The notes beneath the pieces are model-generated. The model was not told the DNA's origin and made no database searches. It worked only from the letters and a program-made list of their open reading frames with translations. Positions 38,082-48,414 of a stretch of 64,000 nucleotides of DNA are shown here, piece after piece. Both the position numbers and the translations under genes were made by a program. Origin of the DNA: Rosa chinensis (taxonomy: Eukaryota; Streptophyta; Magnoliopsida; Rosales; Rosaceae); contig NC_037090.1 of assembly GCF_002994745.2 (NCBI RefSeq), positions 8,553,501 to 8,617,500 on the forward strand. Reading direction: 5' to 3'. Position 1 is the first letter of the stretch; each line of letters starts with the position of its first letter.

Positions 38082-38910
38082 TCAATTCATTAAAACAAGA
38101 GCAGCATAGTTGGAAGCCTTCCCAATGTAGTCCGAGACATACCTCCCACAAAACTTAATATAATTATTGAAGTCGAGCACTGATGAACTGGTAGACGCCG
38201 CAAGCGTTAGAATCACCAGAAACTTGAGAATTCTTCCCACACTGTATTTACCGGTTACTAGAGAAAAGAAGAAGAGCAAGGTAGCCAAACTATAAACAAC
38301 GAAACCCTTTTGAACAATGCTGAAGATCGACTGAGCTAGAAACACAAGAATTCCAGTGCACAACGTAGCAACAGAAATTGGTTCCTACAAGACAAACAAA
38401 ACCAGCTACTCTAAATAAATTCACAGAACAATTTTATTCGAAGATATATATAAATGTGAAAGTCAACTTATAAATCATGAATACCTTGTAAACGTGTTGT
38501 CTCAGTCTAAGTAGAGGCGATTGGGATTTGGGTCTGTGGACAGTATGGTCTAGATTCTTGGTGCGTGGAATTCCAATTTTCTTGAAAATTCTGAGGAGCT
38601 TGGATTTGAGGGTTGCTTTTCTTTTTCTCGAAACTGATGATGCTGTGGATTCTGAATTCAGTTTCACTCTGAGGATAATTTTGCGGAGCTTGATCAGAAG
38701 AGAGAATCGATGAAACTTCCAAGTGGGGACGATTTGAGTCGACTTGAATTTGAACTTGAAGCTCTTCTTGGTTTTGGCTTGGACGGTGATTTTCCATGTC
38801 TGCTGCTGCTGCTTCTCTGCTTGCATTATGAAACGAGAGCAGCAGCAGCTGAACAGTGGTTGGATCTGGACTGTACTTACCGTTATCTGTAGATAAGCAG
38901 AGTGAGACAT
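38082..38910 (-). CDS. Two-exon predicted membrane protein, unknown function
   Basis: Exons 38485-38910 and 38082-38384 on the minus strand join in phase 0 (aag then gtattc; cttgtag then gaacca) to 242 aa. The N-terminal half is highly basic (KTKKSFKFKFKS, SRKRKATLKSKLLRIFKKIG). The C-terminal half has about three hydrophobic segments (TLCTGILVFLAQSIFSIVQK, then VYSLATLLFFFSLV, then ILKFLVILTLAAS) and ends YAALVLMN. The start is uncertain: the ATG at 38910, or an internal one at 38826. A good donor (acg then gtaagt) sits ten codons after the first ATG, so a short intron of about 80 nt ending after a cagcagcag stretch is possible. I do not recognise the family. Confidence 0.65.
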
Positions 38911-39009
38911 TTGAAATATGGGCCTACATCACTTGGTTTCATAAGCCGAAGCCCAAGTCTGAATTTTCAGGGATTCACAGGCAGATCGAGCCGACGAGTG
39001 CCAAAGCCC

Positions 39010-39420
39010 AAGTTTAATGTGAGCAAAATTTTGTTCTATTACATTCATTTTGACTATTAATAGAACGATTTTTGCAATCTATCCATTGTAATCTTTCATT
39101 AGGAATGAAGTTTTCTCTTATGATAAAAAAAATATATATACATATCCTTTGCTCATTTCTAGCAGGAAGCTAACTTCTTGGCTGATTCCTTTCCAAGTCC
39201 GGGGCACTCTTCTCCCTCAATGACTATTTGGTCGACTCAGATCCCTCGAGTTGCACGAGCTACTTTCCAGTTTGATCTGACTGGGGGTGACTGTCTTCAT
39301 GGTTTTAGTTTGTATTTATTTTTCCTCATTGAAAAAAAAAATAACAAACTATCAATAATTTTGTCTAAAGTTTGGAATTGTTCGGCATTTATTTTAAGGA
39401 ATGAATGAAACGTAGTAACC
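39010..39420 (+). mobile_element. LINE remnant (end of RNase H domain and 3' end pieces)
   Basis: A typical LINE 3' end (ttaggaatgaagttttctct followed by an A run at about 39124-39132) is followed by a translation, NFLADSFPSPGHSS and WSTQIPRVARATFQFDLTG, that matches the C-terminus of plant LINE RNase H. The two pieces are in the wrong order for one element, so at least two insertions or a rearrangement is present. Confidence 0.6.
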
Positions 39421-40403
39421 TCCCACGTGGTGCTATCAAAAAGAGACGCCCCTAATTGCAGATCTGCAATACCACGCCACCTATTGAGTGAAACACAAGG
39501 GTTACTGAACTAACAAGACACTAACAATAAATTTTCTTCATATAATTCATTAGTAGACTTGTTGACATACTCATACCAATAAGTCCTACAATGCCTCGTG
39601 GGTATCAATCCCAAAATGGGTCAACAAGTTTTTTGATACGAAACAATCTTTTCATATGAACCATTTAAAATTTGGGGTGGACTGGTATTTGACGGTTAGG
39701 TCTTTGGTCGTACTAGCAATTTAACTGATTTTCCAATAATGCAAACCGCCATTGGTTGTTGCATGACTTAGCCTAACAAGTGCGATTTAATCGATACGCA
39801 CGAGCAATACAAAAATTATTTAGTTGTCTATATAACCTAACCTACTTTTCTCTGCAATAACCAACTTTTTTTTTTTCTGAAAAAAAAAAAAAATTTAATA
39901 GCTTGCACATGCTCTGCATGTGTGGAAAAATGCTAGTATAACCTAACCTAACTAAATTGACAAGATTCAATTATCTTGTCCCCAATGTGATTTTGGCGTT
40001 TCAAATGTCAAAGAAGCAGATCAAAGTGGTTTAGCATTTTTTGCGTTGGATCTAGATTTCAAACCTAAATGATGACAGGTTTTCAATACCAACATTAATT
40101 TGAGTACTAAAACGATCGTGATTAATTATAGGATAGCAGAACCATTACTTATCAGAGTTTTATAAGACTGATAAGGTTCACAACAATGGTGGTGTGGTGG
40201 CACCATGGTAATGTTTTGCATCAACTAGAACTTGGAGGCTTTAAAGATGACATAACCATGTAGGTGGCATGAGGATCCAAATCAAAAGAAGAAAAGGAAA
40301 AAAAGAGACACTGTCCAAAGAAGAAAAACAGAGTGGGGTTGGAGATCGTTTAGTGGAGCGGCCTGCGATTCCCTCGAAATGAAAACCATTTCTGACAGTA
40401 GCA
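39421..40403. other. Intergenic region, nothing recognised
   Basis: AT-rich, with short A/T homopolymers near 39866-39893. No gene supported. Confidence 0.5.
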
Positions 40404-40700
40404 GAGTCCCCAGAAGAACTGATCGACATGTTGCTATTGTCCGGTGCGGTTTTGGACACCAAAACCGACTGTTTAATTTGGTTCCAGCGAAAAATGGTGT
40501 TGAGTCCCCAGAAGAACTGATCGACATGTTGCTGTTGTCCGGTGCGGTTTTGGACACCAAAACCGACTGTTTAATTTGGTTCCAGCGAAAAATGGTGTTG
40601 AGTCCCCAGAAGAACTGATCGACGTGTTGCTGTTGTTCAGTCCCCCAGCGAAAAACCGACTGTTTAGTTTGGTTCCGGGGAAAAATGGAGTTATTGCGGG
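40404..40700. repeat. 98-bp tandem repeat, about three copies
   Basis: Units start at 40404, 40502 and 40600 (gagtccccagaagaactgat), a period of 98 bp. The first two are nearly identical; the third has lost a central part and carries substitutions. The unit contains a small inverted repeat (gtgcggttttggacacc with ccaaaaccgac). ORFs through it on both strands arise because the repeat lacks stops in some frames. Confidence 0.85.
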
Positions 40701-41783
40701 GTGGGTTTTGGACTTTTGGGTGTATGGTCTAAAATTCCATCCCTGTCCTAAATGTTTTACATGAAAAAGGTCCTTAAGTGATGAATTATAAAATGAACGT
40801 TTTCAATCATTAACATATGACGTGAATTTGTTAATCATAGGTGAGATGAACTTGCATATCAGTAATCAGTATTCACCCATTAGCAATGAAACGTTTTCAA
40901 TACGAAATTAAAATATATGAATTTATTTATTATAAATGAAATAATAGAGCAAATTGGGCAAAAACACGTACACGTAAGAATTGGGAGATTAGAAGACTTT
41001 AGCACTTCCCTCGACCTTATAGCCCCGACTCGTCGCATCAGATGTTGTTCGGTTGTCTGCCAAAACCATATCCAACTGTCCAATTGATTCAATATGTTGA
41101 ATAGAACTACGGAACTACCACACCAAGAGGCCGATAGGTTGATGACCTGATGGTGGGTGGTCCTTGCTCCACTTATTAGTGATGCCTAATATACCATGCA
41201 ACCAGAACCTCAAGAAAACACATTTTATCTCTTTAATCTGTGACTGATTAAGCAAAGAGTGTGGCAAATCTGTACAACAAAGAAAGGTTTGTCGATTATT
41301 TTCAATGGTTTATCGATCATAACCAAAAATTATTTTCCGATCACCCCCCCTCAGAATAATATTACAATCCCTCTCGAGATTTGTAAACTCTTTGTATAGT
41401 TGCTGTGACATTTTCCTCCATCACAAATCTCACATAATCTGATTCAGTAGTTCAAGGAATGTATTCTCAATTTCTAAGGCCGGTACGGACACCAAGTTGT
41501 GTTACGTACATTGAGACTCAGAGCCAACTTTAGTCCCCGGACCAGCTTGGCTTTGTGATAAGCAAAGCATGGGAATAAAGTAAAACTCCGTAAAATTGGA
41601 CCACATTTCAACCAATAATTATTTGATAATTTACAATACATCTCATAACCTTCGTCATAACAATGTAGCCATTCTCTAATTGCTACTTGGCCTCCACAAA
41701 ACTAGCCAACCAACACCATGTTACTACTGCCCGCTAGTTCTACCAGCACCGTAAAACATTTAATTACTACCCAAACCGCAAAT
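40701..41783. other. Intergenic region, 3' flank of ATL gene
   Basis: No supported gene. Short ORFs such as 40880-41092 have no recognisable features. Confidence 0.5.
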
Positions 41784-42386
41784 TTACCTTGCTTCATCAA
41801 TCACCAGAACTACTCTGCCTTCCTGGTCGGACTCACTGGCTGTTGGTGATGAATTCTCTGTCGCTTCAGAACTAGTACTGGTAGTACTACGACTAGTAGT
41901 TCTAGTTTTCTTCGATGGTTGTTGTTGCTCGAGCAGTGAATGCCGACAATTCGGGCATGATGAGTGTGACACAAGCCAAGTGTCTATGCACCTCACATGG
42001 AATCCGTGGTTACATTTTGGCAGCACCCTAACCTTCTCGCCGTCCTCAAACTCTCCGAGACAGATCGGACACTCGGTCGCCGGAATATGAATCCCTTCAC
42101 CGTAAACCGCAACCGGAATCTGCCTCAAATGACTCTTCTTGAGCCCCGTGGCCGCGAGACGCGCTGCAGCCTGCTCCGGGGTCTCAAGAGTAAACCTGTG
42201 GCTGCAGCGAAGCGCGCAACGCACTATTGAGTTCAAGCCAAGAGCGCATATAAGGGCACACAAGAGAGCCGCCAAGATGATGACCATGTTTGTGTCGAAA
42301 TTCATCTCGCTTATGTAGGAATCGGCTGTACGGTTGCCATTGTTGTAGGGCAGCTCTGTGGTGTTGCCGAGGAATCGGCGATGCAT
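41784..42386 (-). CDS. ATL74: RING-H2 E3 ubiquitin ligase, ATL74 type
   Basis: An intronless ORF of 200 aa, as is usual for the ATL family. It has an N-terminal membrane segment (about 35-55, [20 protein letters not shown]), a GLD-like stretch ([18 protein letters not shown], about 79-96) and a complete RING-H2 domain (106-147: [28 protein letters not shown]) with all eight C3H2C3 ligands and the Pro and Trp residues that contact the E2. The tail is Ser/Thr-rich. The N-terminus (MHRRFLGN, then [14 protein letters not shown]) is characteristic of ATL74 (At5g01880) and close paralogues. It would transfer ubiquitin to substrates at a membrane; substrates are unknown. Confidence 0.94.
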   Translation of the reverse strand: MHRRFLGNTTELPYNNGNRTADSYISEMNFDTNMVIILAALLCALICALGLNSIVRCALRCSHRFTLETPEQAAARLAATGLKKSHLRQIPVAVYGEGIHIPATECPICLGEFEDGEKVRVLPKCNHGFHVRCIDTWLVSHSSCPNCRHSLLEQQQPSKKTRTTSRSTTSTSSEATENSSPTASESDQEGRVVLVIDEAR

Positions 42387-42808
42387 GTTTTGTTTTTTGT
42401 TGGTGGAAGAAATGAAAAATGAAAAAGTACTGATGGTTTGTGAAGGGTACAGAAAGGTTCTGATTACTCTTGTAGGTGGTTTGAGTTACAAAGTTGTTGT
42501 GAAGATTCCAGCTAGAAAGAGACGGAGAGAAAGAGCAACTTGTTGGGGTAGTAGTAGCTACTAGAAATTAGGTTTACGCGAGTGGTTGTGTTATCCGAAT
42601 CAGGGACCGATTCCAGCTTCTTAATCAGAGATGGTCCTTCTCTTCCTCTGGGACTAAATTACTACAATTGACAGAAGAAATCAGTAACCTGAGCTCTGTA
42701 TGTTTTGGCTGTGATTCATCTTCGTCAAGAACCCAGAAGAGTAAAAACTACCAGAAATATTCTTCTACTTATCTGCATAAGAAACGGTGACATGCCCAGT
42801 TCGGCTTG

Positions 42809-42850
<42 letters not shown>

Positions 42851-43819
42851 TTAGCTTAGGGAATACATGTGCAGCAGTTGTAGTGATTGAAGGGGTCAAG
42901 CGGCGTGAAGAGCTATCTATATTTATGGAGGATAAAAATTCTAAAGTTGGAAAAAGGTGTAATTTTGGGTACCTAATCATGATTAAAAATTGAAAAAAGT
43001 TCACAAGCAACTTAATTTTTGTTCCTGACAAAGGGTCTTTCAGGTTTACAATTATCAAAATCTACCTCAATATGCAGTAGTTTGAAGTGCAAGTATCTTA
43101 GTCAAATTTTTTGTTAAATTGTGATGGATTTTTTTTTTTAATTTATCGTCACAACACATGTGAGGGGAACACAACATACTTGAAGTAGCTGTGAGTGAGT
43201 CTGTGACCATCAGTAGCAGAATTGGCGAGCCATCATGCGAGCTAGGAAATTGTTTTACCAATTTTGTAGTTAAGGTCCTGTTTAATAATTTGTAAGCTCG
43301 AGGTACTAAAATCACATACCGATCCCATAATTGAGTTAATGTTTTTCAATTCAAAATGTATCAAGCATAATATACAGTTCAAATATTGTTTGTGATTTTT
43401 TTTTTTTTTAATTTGACAAATCTTGAATCAGGTCCGAGAGAACTATGATTGATTCCAATTTTATGAAGCTTCCCCATGAAACAATCAAAATCATACATTT
43501 CTTAAATCTGTTTTTAAAAATATTATACATAAGTATACAAATGTCAAATTTTAACTTTAATTACTCAGGTTATATTATCATTTCAATTCTTTTTCTTTTT
43601 CTTTTTGAGAAAATCATCATTTCAATTCTAACTATAACAAATGATTTTGATACGTATTTGGGACTATTTTGTTTTTTCTTATTATTTATTATTAATATTT
43701 TTAAAAACTAGTGATTTTAATGATTGAATGTAGGGGAAATACATTACATTATAACTCATCACTTCTTCTCTTTTCTGACCGTCAACTCCGGATCCGCCAC
43801 ATGAGAATCACTACTCCCA
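42387..43819. other. ATL upstream region and intergenic DNA with GA microsatellite
   Basis: A GA repeat runs about 42812-42846, upstream of the ATL gene. The rest is AT-rich with a T run at 43397-43410. No supported gene. Confidence 0.5.
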
Positions 43820-43838
43820 AGTTAGGAGTGTTATCTTT

Positions 43839-45023
43839 TTTTTTTTTTAGAAGAAAAGAATCTATTAATAACCAAAAAAATTACAAAGTATTGGAATAAC
43901 TGGTTGTGGTATCAACACCACGACACATATTCCTACCAAGATCCATAGTTATGGGTCCGTCACTAATAGCAACATCCATGAACCGAAAAGGTCCAACCCC
44001 TAACCAAGTTTTCTGCCTATCACCCCAGGCTACAAAGAACGATAACCAATCCCGAGTGTCACGATACGACCTCGTCACCAACATCCAGACAAACCACTCC
44101 ACCCTCTTCCACACCGTGTCCATAAACCTCCAGACCACGTGCAAGGGAAATCCACATTTCCGTTGATAACCAACCAGCATCGAGATTATAACATATTGTT
44201 CCCAGGAGTAACACCATATAGATGGCTCCACAAAACGACCAGAACCTCCATACCCTAGCTCAAAAGAGTAGGGACGATTTATTTGACCTAACCAAAAACC
44301 TGAAACTAAAACCCTAATAAAAAACTGAAAGAAACTACCATCATTGACCATCCCTTCACGCACCAGACCAAAGCTATACCAAACAACTTCCCTCTCTCCA
44401 ATTTGCCCGCCGGCAGACCACCGCCACAACTCTTGCCCTTCGAGCTCACCACCCCAGAGGTACCCATTCAACACCGCAAGCCACACCGATCCACCTGCCT
44501 GTCGTCGGCTTGAACTAGATCTGGAACCACATCCACTCCAATCCAAACCACCGAGAAACAAGAATGGAATGGCCGAGCTCTTCCACCTCGGATCGAAATC
44601 GCTCCACCCATCTGTGTCCATCCTCCCGGGAGCCCGAACCCACCACTGCAAACATCGCCGAGCGACCCACCTCGGAACAGAGATCAGCGCCATACGATCC
44701 ATGGCAAACCGCCTCCACGATCTTGCCTCTGACCCCTTGTTCCAAGCCTGCGCTGCCGTCGAATTCCTCCTCCCCGCCTGCGCCTCTGCCTGAGAGTAGA
44801 GAAGAAGCATGTTAAGCCCCGACCACCGCAAAGAAGACAAAATCGAAGGTCCCAAGACCCCCATCTCCCGTCCGGCAACACCTGCCATTCGTCGCTGAGG
44901 CGGGAAGCCCCGATCGACGAGGCACCGCCGGACGAGCGACCACTGCTCTTTCACTCTTTCCAAACCCTAGTTTTCTCTCCTGTTTTCTCGGTGCTTCTTT
45001 TCCCTTTATTATATAAGATTAGT
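43839..45023 (-). mobile_element. Non-LTR retrotransposed unit with poly(A) tail and 19-bp target duplication
   Basis: The segment is flanked by identical 19-bp direct repeats, agttaggagtgttatcttt, at 43820-43838 and 45024-45042. A 13-T run at 43836-43848 corresponds to a 3' poly(A) tail on the minus strand. This is the signature of L1-mediated insertion. The body is about 1.18 kb, GC-richer than its surroundings, and holds a 360-codon ORF. It lacks reverse transcriptase, so it is a 5'-truncated or chimeric LINE, a non-autonomous element, or a processed copy of a cellular transcript. Confidence 0.75.
43881..44963 (-). CDS. 360-codon ORF inside the retrotransposed unit, unknown
   Basis: An uninterrupted ORF of 360 codons starts close to the 5' end of the retroposed unit and stops just before its poly(A) tail, so the unit looks built around it. 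The protein is rich in Trp, Arg, Gly and Ser, with Trp-rich stretches (SGFWLGQINRPYSFELGYGG, RVEWFVWMLV, DWLSFFVAWGDRQKTWLGVG). I find no reverse transcriptase, endonuclease, RNase H or zinc-knuckle motif. The N-terminal half may be translated GC-rich non-coding sequence. The C-terminal half (from about residue 220) has a more natural amino-acid mix. It could be an unrecognised retroelement protein, a retrocopy of a host gene, or a chance ORF. Confidence 0.35.
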   Translation of the reverse strand: MERVKEQWSLVRRCLVDRGFPPQRRMAGVAGREMGVLGPSILSSLRWSGLNMLLLYSQAEAQAGRRNSTAAQAWNKGSEARSWRRFAMDRMALISVPRWVARRCLQWWVRAPGRMDTDGWSDFDPRWKSSAIPFLFLGGLDWSGCGSRSSSSRRQAGGSVWLAVLNGYLWGGELEGQELWRWSAGGQIGEREVVWYSFGLVREGMVNDGSFFQFFIRVLVSGFWLGQINRPYSFELGYGGSGRFVEPSIWCYSWEQYVIISMLVGYQRKCGFPLHVVWRFMDTVWKRVEWFVWMLVTRSYRDTRDWLSFFVAWGDRQKTWLGVGPFRFMDVAISDGPITMDLGRNMCRGVDTTTSYSNTL

Positions 45024-45042
45024 AGTTAGGAGTGTTATCTTT

Positions 45043-45825
45043 GCGGTACCTAATGCATGATTAAGAATATAATAACCCACAATTAGGGCTAAAGATCTAA
45101 CCTTGACTCCAAAGTAAGCAGCTGTAGATACAGACAAGTAAGTCATATGTGGTACCAACCAAGTGACATAGTGTTCGAGTTGTGATCTGTGCTTTAGATG
45201 CAGAATCAAAAGGCATGGTGGAGATTTCGTTGCTGATATCCCATTCGGTTTGTACGTTACTTTTGACATCATACGTACAGATGGATAAGTATGATCAATG
45301 TTCTTAAGCAGAAAAGCAAAAAGAAGACTATAATAATCCCCCAGAAAATTCAGAAATATCTGTCTTGCTTTCCCACCTTTTCTGCCAGCAAAAGATACTC
45401 GATGGTCACGCATTTGAACTGACCGATCCATGTTTATCCACAGGGGATGAGTCTTCGTTTCATCTATTTAAAGGTTGCAACACTTTAACCTAAAAAAACG
45501 ATGGTCCGACTTAGCATCTCCTTGTTTTTGCAAATATCTTAATGCATGCCATTCCCTCCTCCTATGAGATTTGTACTTGAAAAATGTTCTTAATTCGTTT
45601 GTTGGGCAAGCAATATCCCCATGGGTCCATGGAATTAGATTCTCTCTACTTCGTTTGAAACTAACATAAACAGTAAGGACTCCCCAGAATCTGAAACCGG
45701 GATGGTCAACTATTTCAAAATTGAATGTATTTGATATAGTGGAATGCCTTGTTAATCCTTCCTTCAATTATGGTGCATGATTGCGTGTTTTTAGAGACTT
45801 TTGATGGTGGAGTTCTCCTCTGCAG

Positions 45826-45826
<1 letters not shown>
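45043..45826. other. Intergenic region, nothing recognised
   Basis: Two minus-strand ORFs (45009-45431 and 45468-45767) lack recognisable domains; the first runs into the target duplication of the neighbouring retroposed unit. I do not support either as a gene. Confidence 0.4.
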
Positions 45827-45863
<37 letters not shown>

Positions 45864-45945
45864 CCCCACCCCATTCCCACCCTTGATGGGGCTCGAACTC
45901 TTGACCTCTTATATATGAGACCAAAGCCTTACCACCCCACCAAAC
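45827..45945 (-). mobile_element. SINE-like element, minus strand
   Basis: Read on the minus strand: an A-box-like stretch (tttggtggggtggtaaggc), then a B box agttcgagccc (plus 45889-45899), then a G-rich body and a long homopolymer end (plus-strand T run about 45827-45851 next to A run 45852-45863). This order is that of a tRNA-derived SINE. Confidence 0.5.
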
Positions 45946-47054
45946 ACACACACCCAGGTTGATTCGGAGAGAAAGAAGAAGATAAGAAAGAACACACACA
46001 TAGAGAGAGAGAGGAAAAATACTTAAAGAAAAAATTAAGAATAAAATATGAAATGATGAAATTATCTTTCAATATATGTCACATGTCTGACGCCGTAACG
46101 AAGTTAACGGATCCATGTACTTATGTTAGGTCGGGAAGTGAACATCAGGTAATATACCAATCTAACATCTTTTTAAATTCAGATACCAAAGTTTATCATG
46201 ATCAAGATTATGTTAGGTCGGAAAGTGAACAATAAGATTATGTATGGACCGCTTTTTTTTTTCCTAAAATTTATCATGCATCAATATAATTGTTAAACAC
46301 TTGAGGGTCCACTCAAAAAATAAAACAGTAATCAATTCGACAGTTAATGATTACAAATTTGTTAACCGGATGACCACCGTGTACCGTGTACCCTGGAGTA
46401 GTATAAACCCGATATCATGTGTCGGTGTCTTTGATTTTGTTGTATACTGCATAATAATACGAATAGACTTTTAGTTTCTCAGCGGCCACTGATATCAATA
46501 TCAGAGTATGTAGGCTAGGTTAGGAAAGACGACACCTGGAACTGGAAGAACATGGATGCAGGGTCCGACCCGTGATGAACGTGGACACCTTTCATCGGTG
46601 TCAGCTCGACGCTGCTGCTGGTGGACCCTCTGGAAATGAAATATGTATGCCTATATAAGTCGAGGCTGTCGAGCGCACTCAGAAGAATTGAAGGTGGGCA
46701 TTTGATGCGTGAGATTTGAACTACTACATTACCCGATCGATCTCATTGATCATGTTGGTGGGGTTAGGTGGGAAGGAAAAGATTGAAGAATGAAAAATCA
46801 GTTGGCAGTTGAAAGTTGAAACAACTAAAGCTCAGCCCGAACCAAATTCGGGTCCACCACCACCGCTTCGCGCTCCGGCTGTTGGGTCATGGTTTAGTTG
46901 GATTGCTGCTGCTAACTTTTACGACGCTACCTGAGTCCCCTCATGTCACCGCTGTTTCATATTTAGTGAACTCCATCGTCAGCGAGGAATGGGTTTGAGT
47001 CATAATACGTCAGATTTATAGCAGTTATTCAATCTTACCTATTGTTCAAGCTAC

Positions 47055-47097
<43 letters not shown>

Positions 47098-47246
47098 TAA
47101 TTATTGACAATGAGTAGTTTGCATGGACGGATTCATACCGTGTAAATTTATAGTGTAACGATGAAATCAATTGATAATAGACGATTCAAAATATTTTAGA
47201 AAATCTAGAGATAATTTTAACAATAATTGGTTGTTGATGGTGATGC
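45946..47246. repeat. Intergenic region with TA microsatellite
   Basis: No supported gene. A TA dinucleotide run lies at about 47058-47095, and a direct repeat of ttatgttaggtcggaaagtg-like sequence occurs at 46121-46142 and 46208-46229. Confidence 0.5.
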
Positions 47247-47265
47247 AAAACCTAGCTTTAAATAA

Positions 47266-47464
47266 CCACTAGGGATAGTGTGGTGGTAGAAGGTCCCAGT
47301 ATCTGGCTTTCGAATCCTCATGAGGCCTTGGTGGCCAGCTAGTGGGTGCTTAAAGCCCTGTGGTATTTTGAAGTGATTAGTCCAGCTCTGTTGGGATACC
47401 CCCGAAGGGTATGTGTGTTGCTAACTATCTAACGCTAACCTCCTCCAATAAAAATAAATAAATA
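47266..47464 (+). mobile_element. SINE with 19-bp target-site duplication
   Basis: A tRNA-like head with B box ctttcgaatcc (47307-47317) and an A-rich simple tail (aataaaaataaataaataaa) are flanked by direct repeats aaaacctagctttaaataa (47247-47265) and aaaacctagctctaaataa (47465-47483), identical at 18 of 19 positions. This defines both ends of a roughly 200-bp SINE. The near-perfect duplication suggests fairly recent insertion. Confidence 0.8.
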
Positions 47465-47611
47465 AAAACCTAGCTCTAAATAATTCGCCAAAGCCACTGG
47501 TATAGTATTGTGAATCATTTCTTAATATGTCAATTTTAGAATACAATAAGACATTTCACAAGATTAACCTTTTTTTTTTTTTGAAAAGAAACCTATTTTA
47601 TTCTAGGTCAA

Positions 47612-48413
47612 TAGGGCTGCACACGGATTGTGTTGGATCGGTTTTGACTTCAAACCATCTCTATGTCAAAGTAAGCGGTTTAGGCATTTTGAAAAACTGG
47701 TCATCAAAAAAAAAAAAACTCAACCCGACCCAATCTAATCCAATTAAAGATGGTTTTGTTTGGTCGGTTAGGCAGTTTTTACCTATATAATATTAACATG
47801 CTACTTATAAAAAATTCATAGTAAAAATTCAATCTCAAGAATTGAAATTGTGTTAAATTATCTAAATTTAAAGTTCAATAATTAAAATCCAAAACATATA
47901 GTCCAAAACTAAAACCTAAATTAGATTTAAAGTGATTCACTTATTTAACAATTTAGCCATCAATACTAGCTTAATATGATAGTATTAAAGGTCAAAGAAT
48001 GAGAGATTGAGAGATCAGAGATGTGATATGAAAGGATAAAAAAAATTGTAGCATTTATATACTAAAGTTTTAGGCCTTTGAGCATTGAATTTAATATGAT
48101 AGTATATCATTTGAGAATAAAGTTATAACTGGAGATTTAGAACTTACTTAGAAAAAACCGGACAAATGAATATATATTTATTATGGGTATATATATATAT
48201 ATAAAGCTTTTTTCTTATGTTTCAAACATACCGCTCGGTTCGGGTTTCGTGGTTTAAGTTAAAGAGAAACCAAACCAACCCAGTTCATAAATGGTTTGGT
48301 TCGGTATTGAACCGATTTTCAATTTTTAAAGTTACAAAAACCTAAACCAAACCATATTTATCGGTCGGTTTTGGCCGGTTTGACCGGTTTATATCATGTT
48401 TTGCACACCCCTA
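47612..48413. mobile_element. hAT-type MITE, 802 bp
   Basis: The ends read tagggctgcacac and (right end, reverse complement) taggggtgtgcaaa, a typical plant hAT terminus. Flanks taggtcaa (47604-47611) and taggtcag (48414-48421) form an 8-bp duplication with one change. Inside are repeated cggtttgg/ccggttt motifs on both strands. There is no transposase ORF. Confidence 0.75.
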
Positions 48414-48414
48414 T

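Noticed and set aside
38507..38892. ORFs of 60-96 codons overlapping the 38-kb gene in other frames
   Set aside because: Composition mirrors the Lys-rich main frame, and they do not continue into the second exon.
40404..40700. Possible CRISPR-like array
   Set aside because: The units are direct 98-bp tandem copies without unique spacers, in a plant nuclear context.
40241..40764. Repeated-peptide ORFs on both strands
   Set aside because: They arise from the 98-bp tandem repeat; no splice or start context supports a gene.
43906..44881. Plus-strand and secondary-frame ORFs over the retroposed unit
   Set aside because: Shadows of the GC-rich 360-codon frame; the poly(A) orientation supports the minus strand.
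45009..45767. Two minus-strand ORFs of 140 and 99 codons
   Set aside because: No recognisable domain, the first crosses a transposon target duplication, and no splice links were found.
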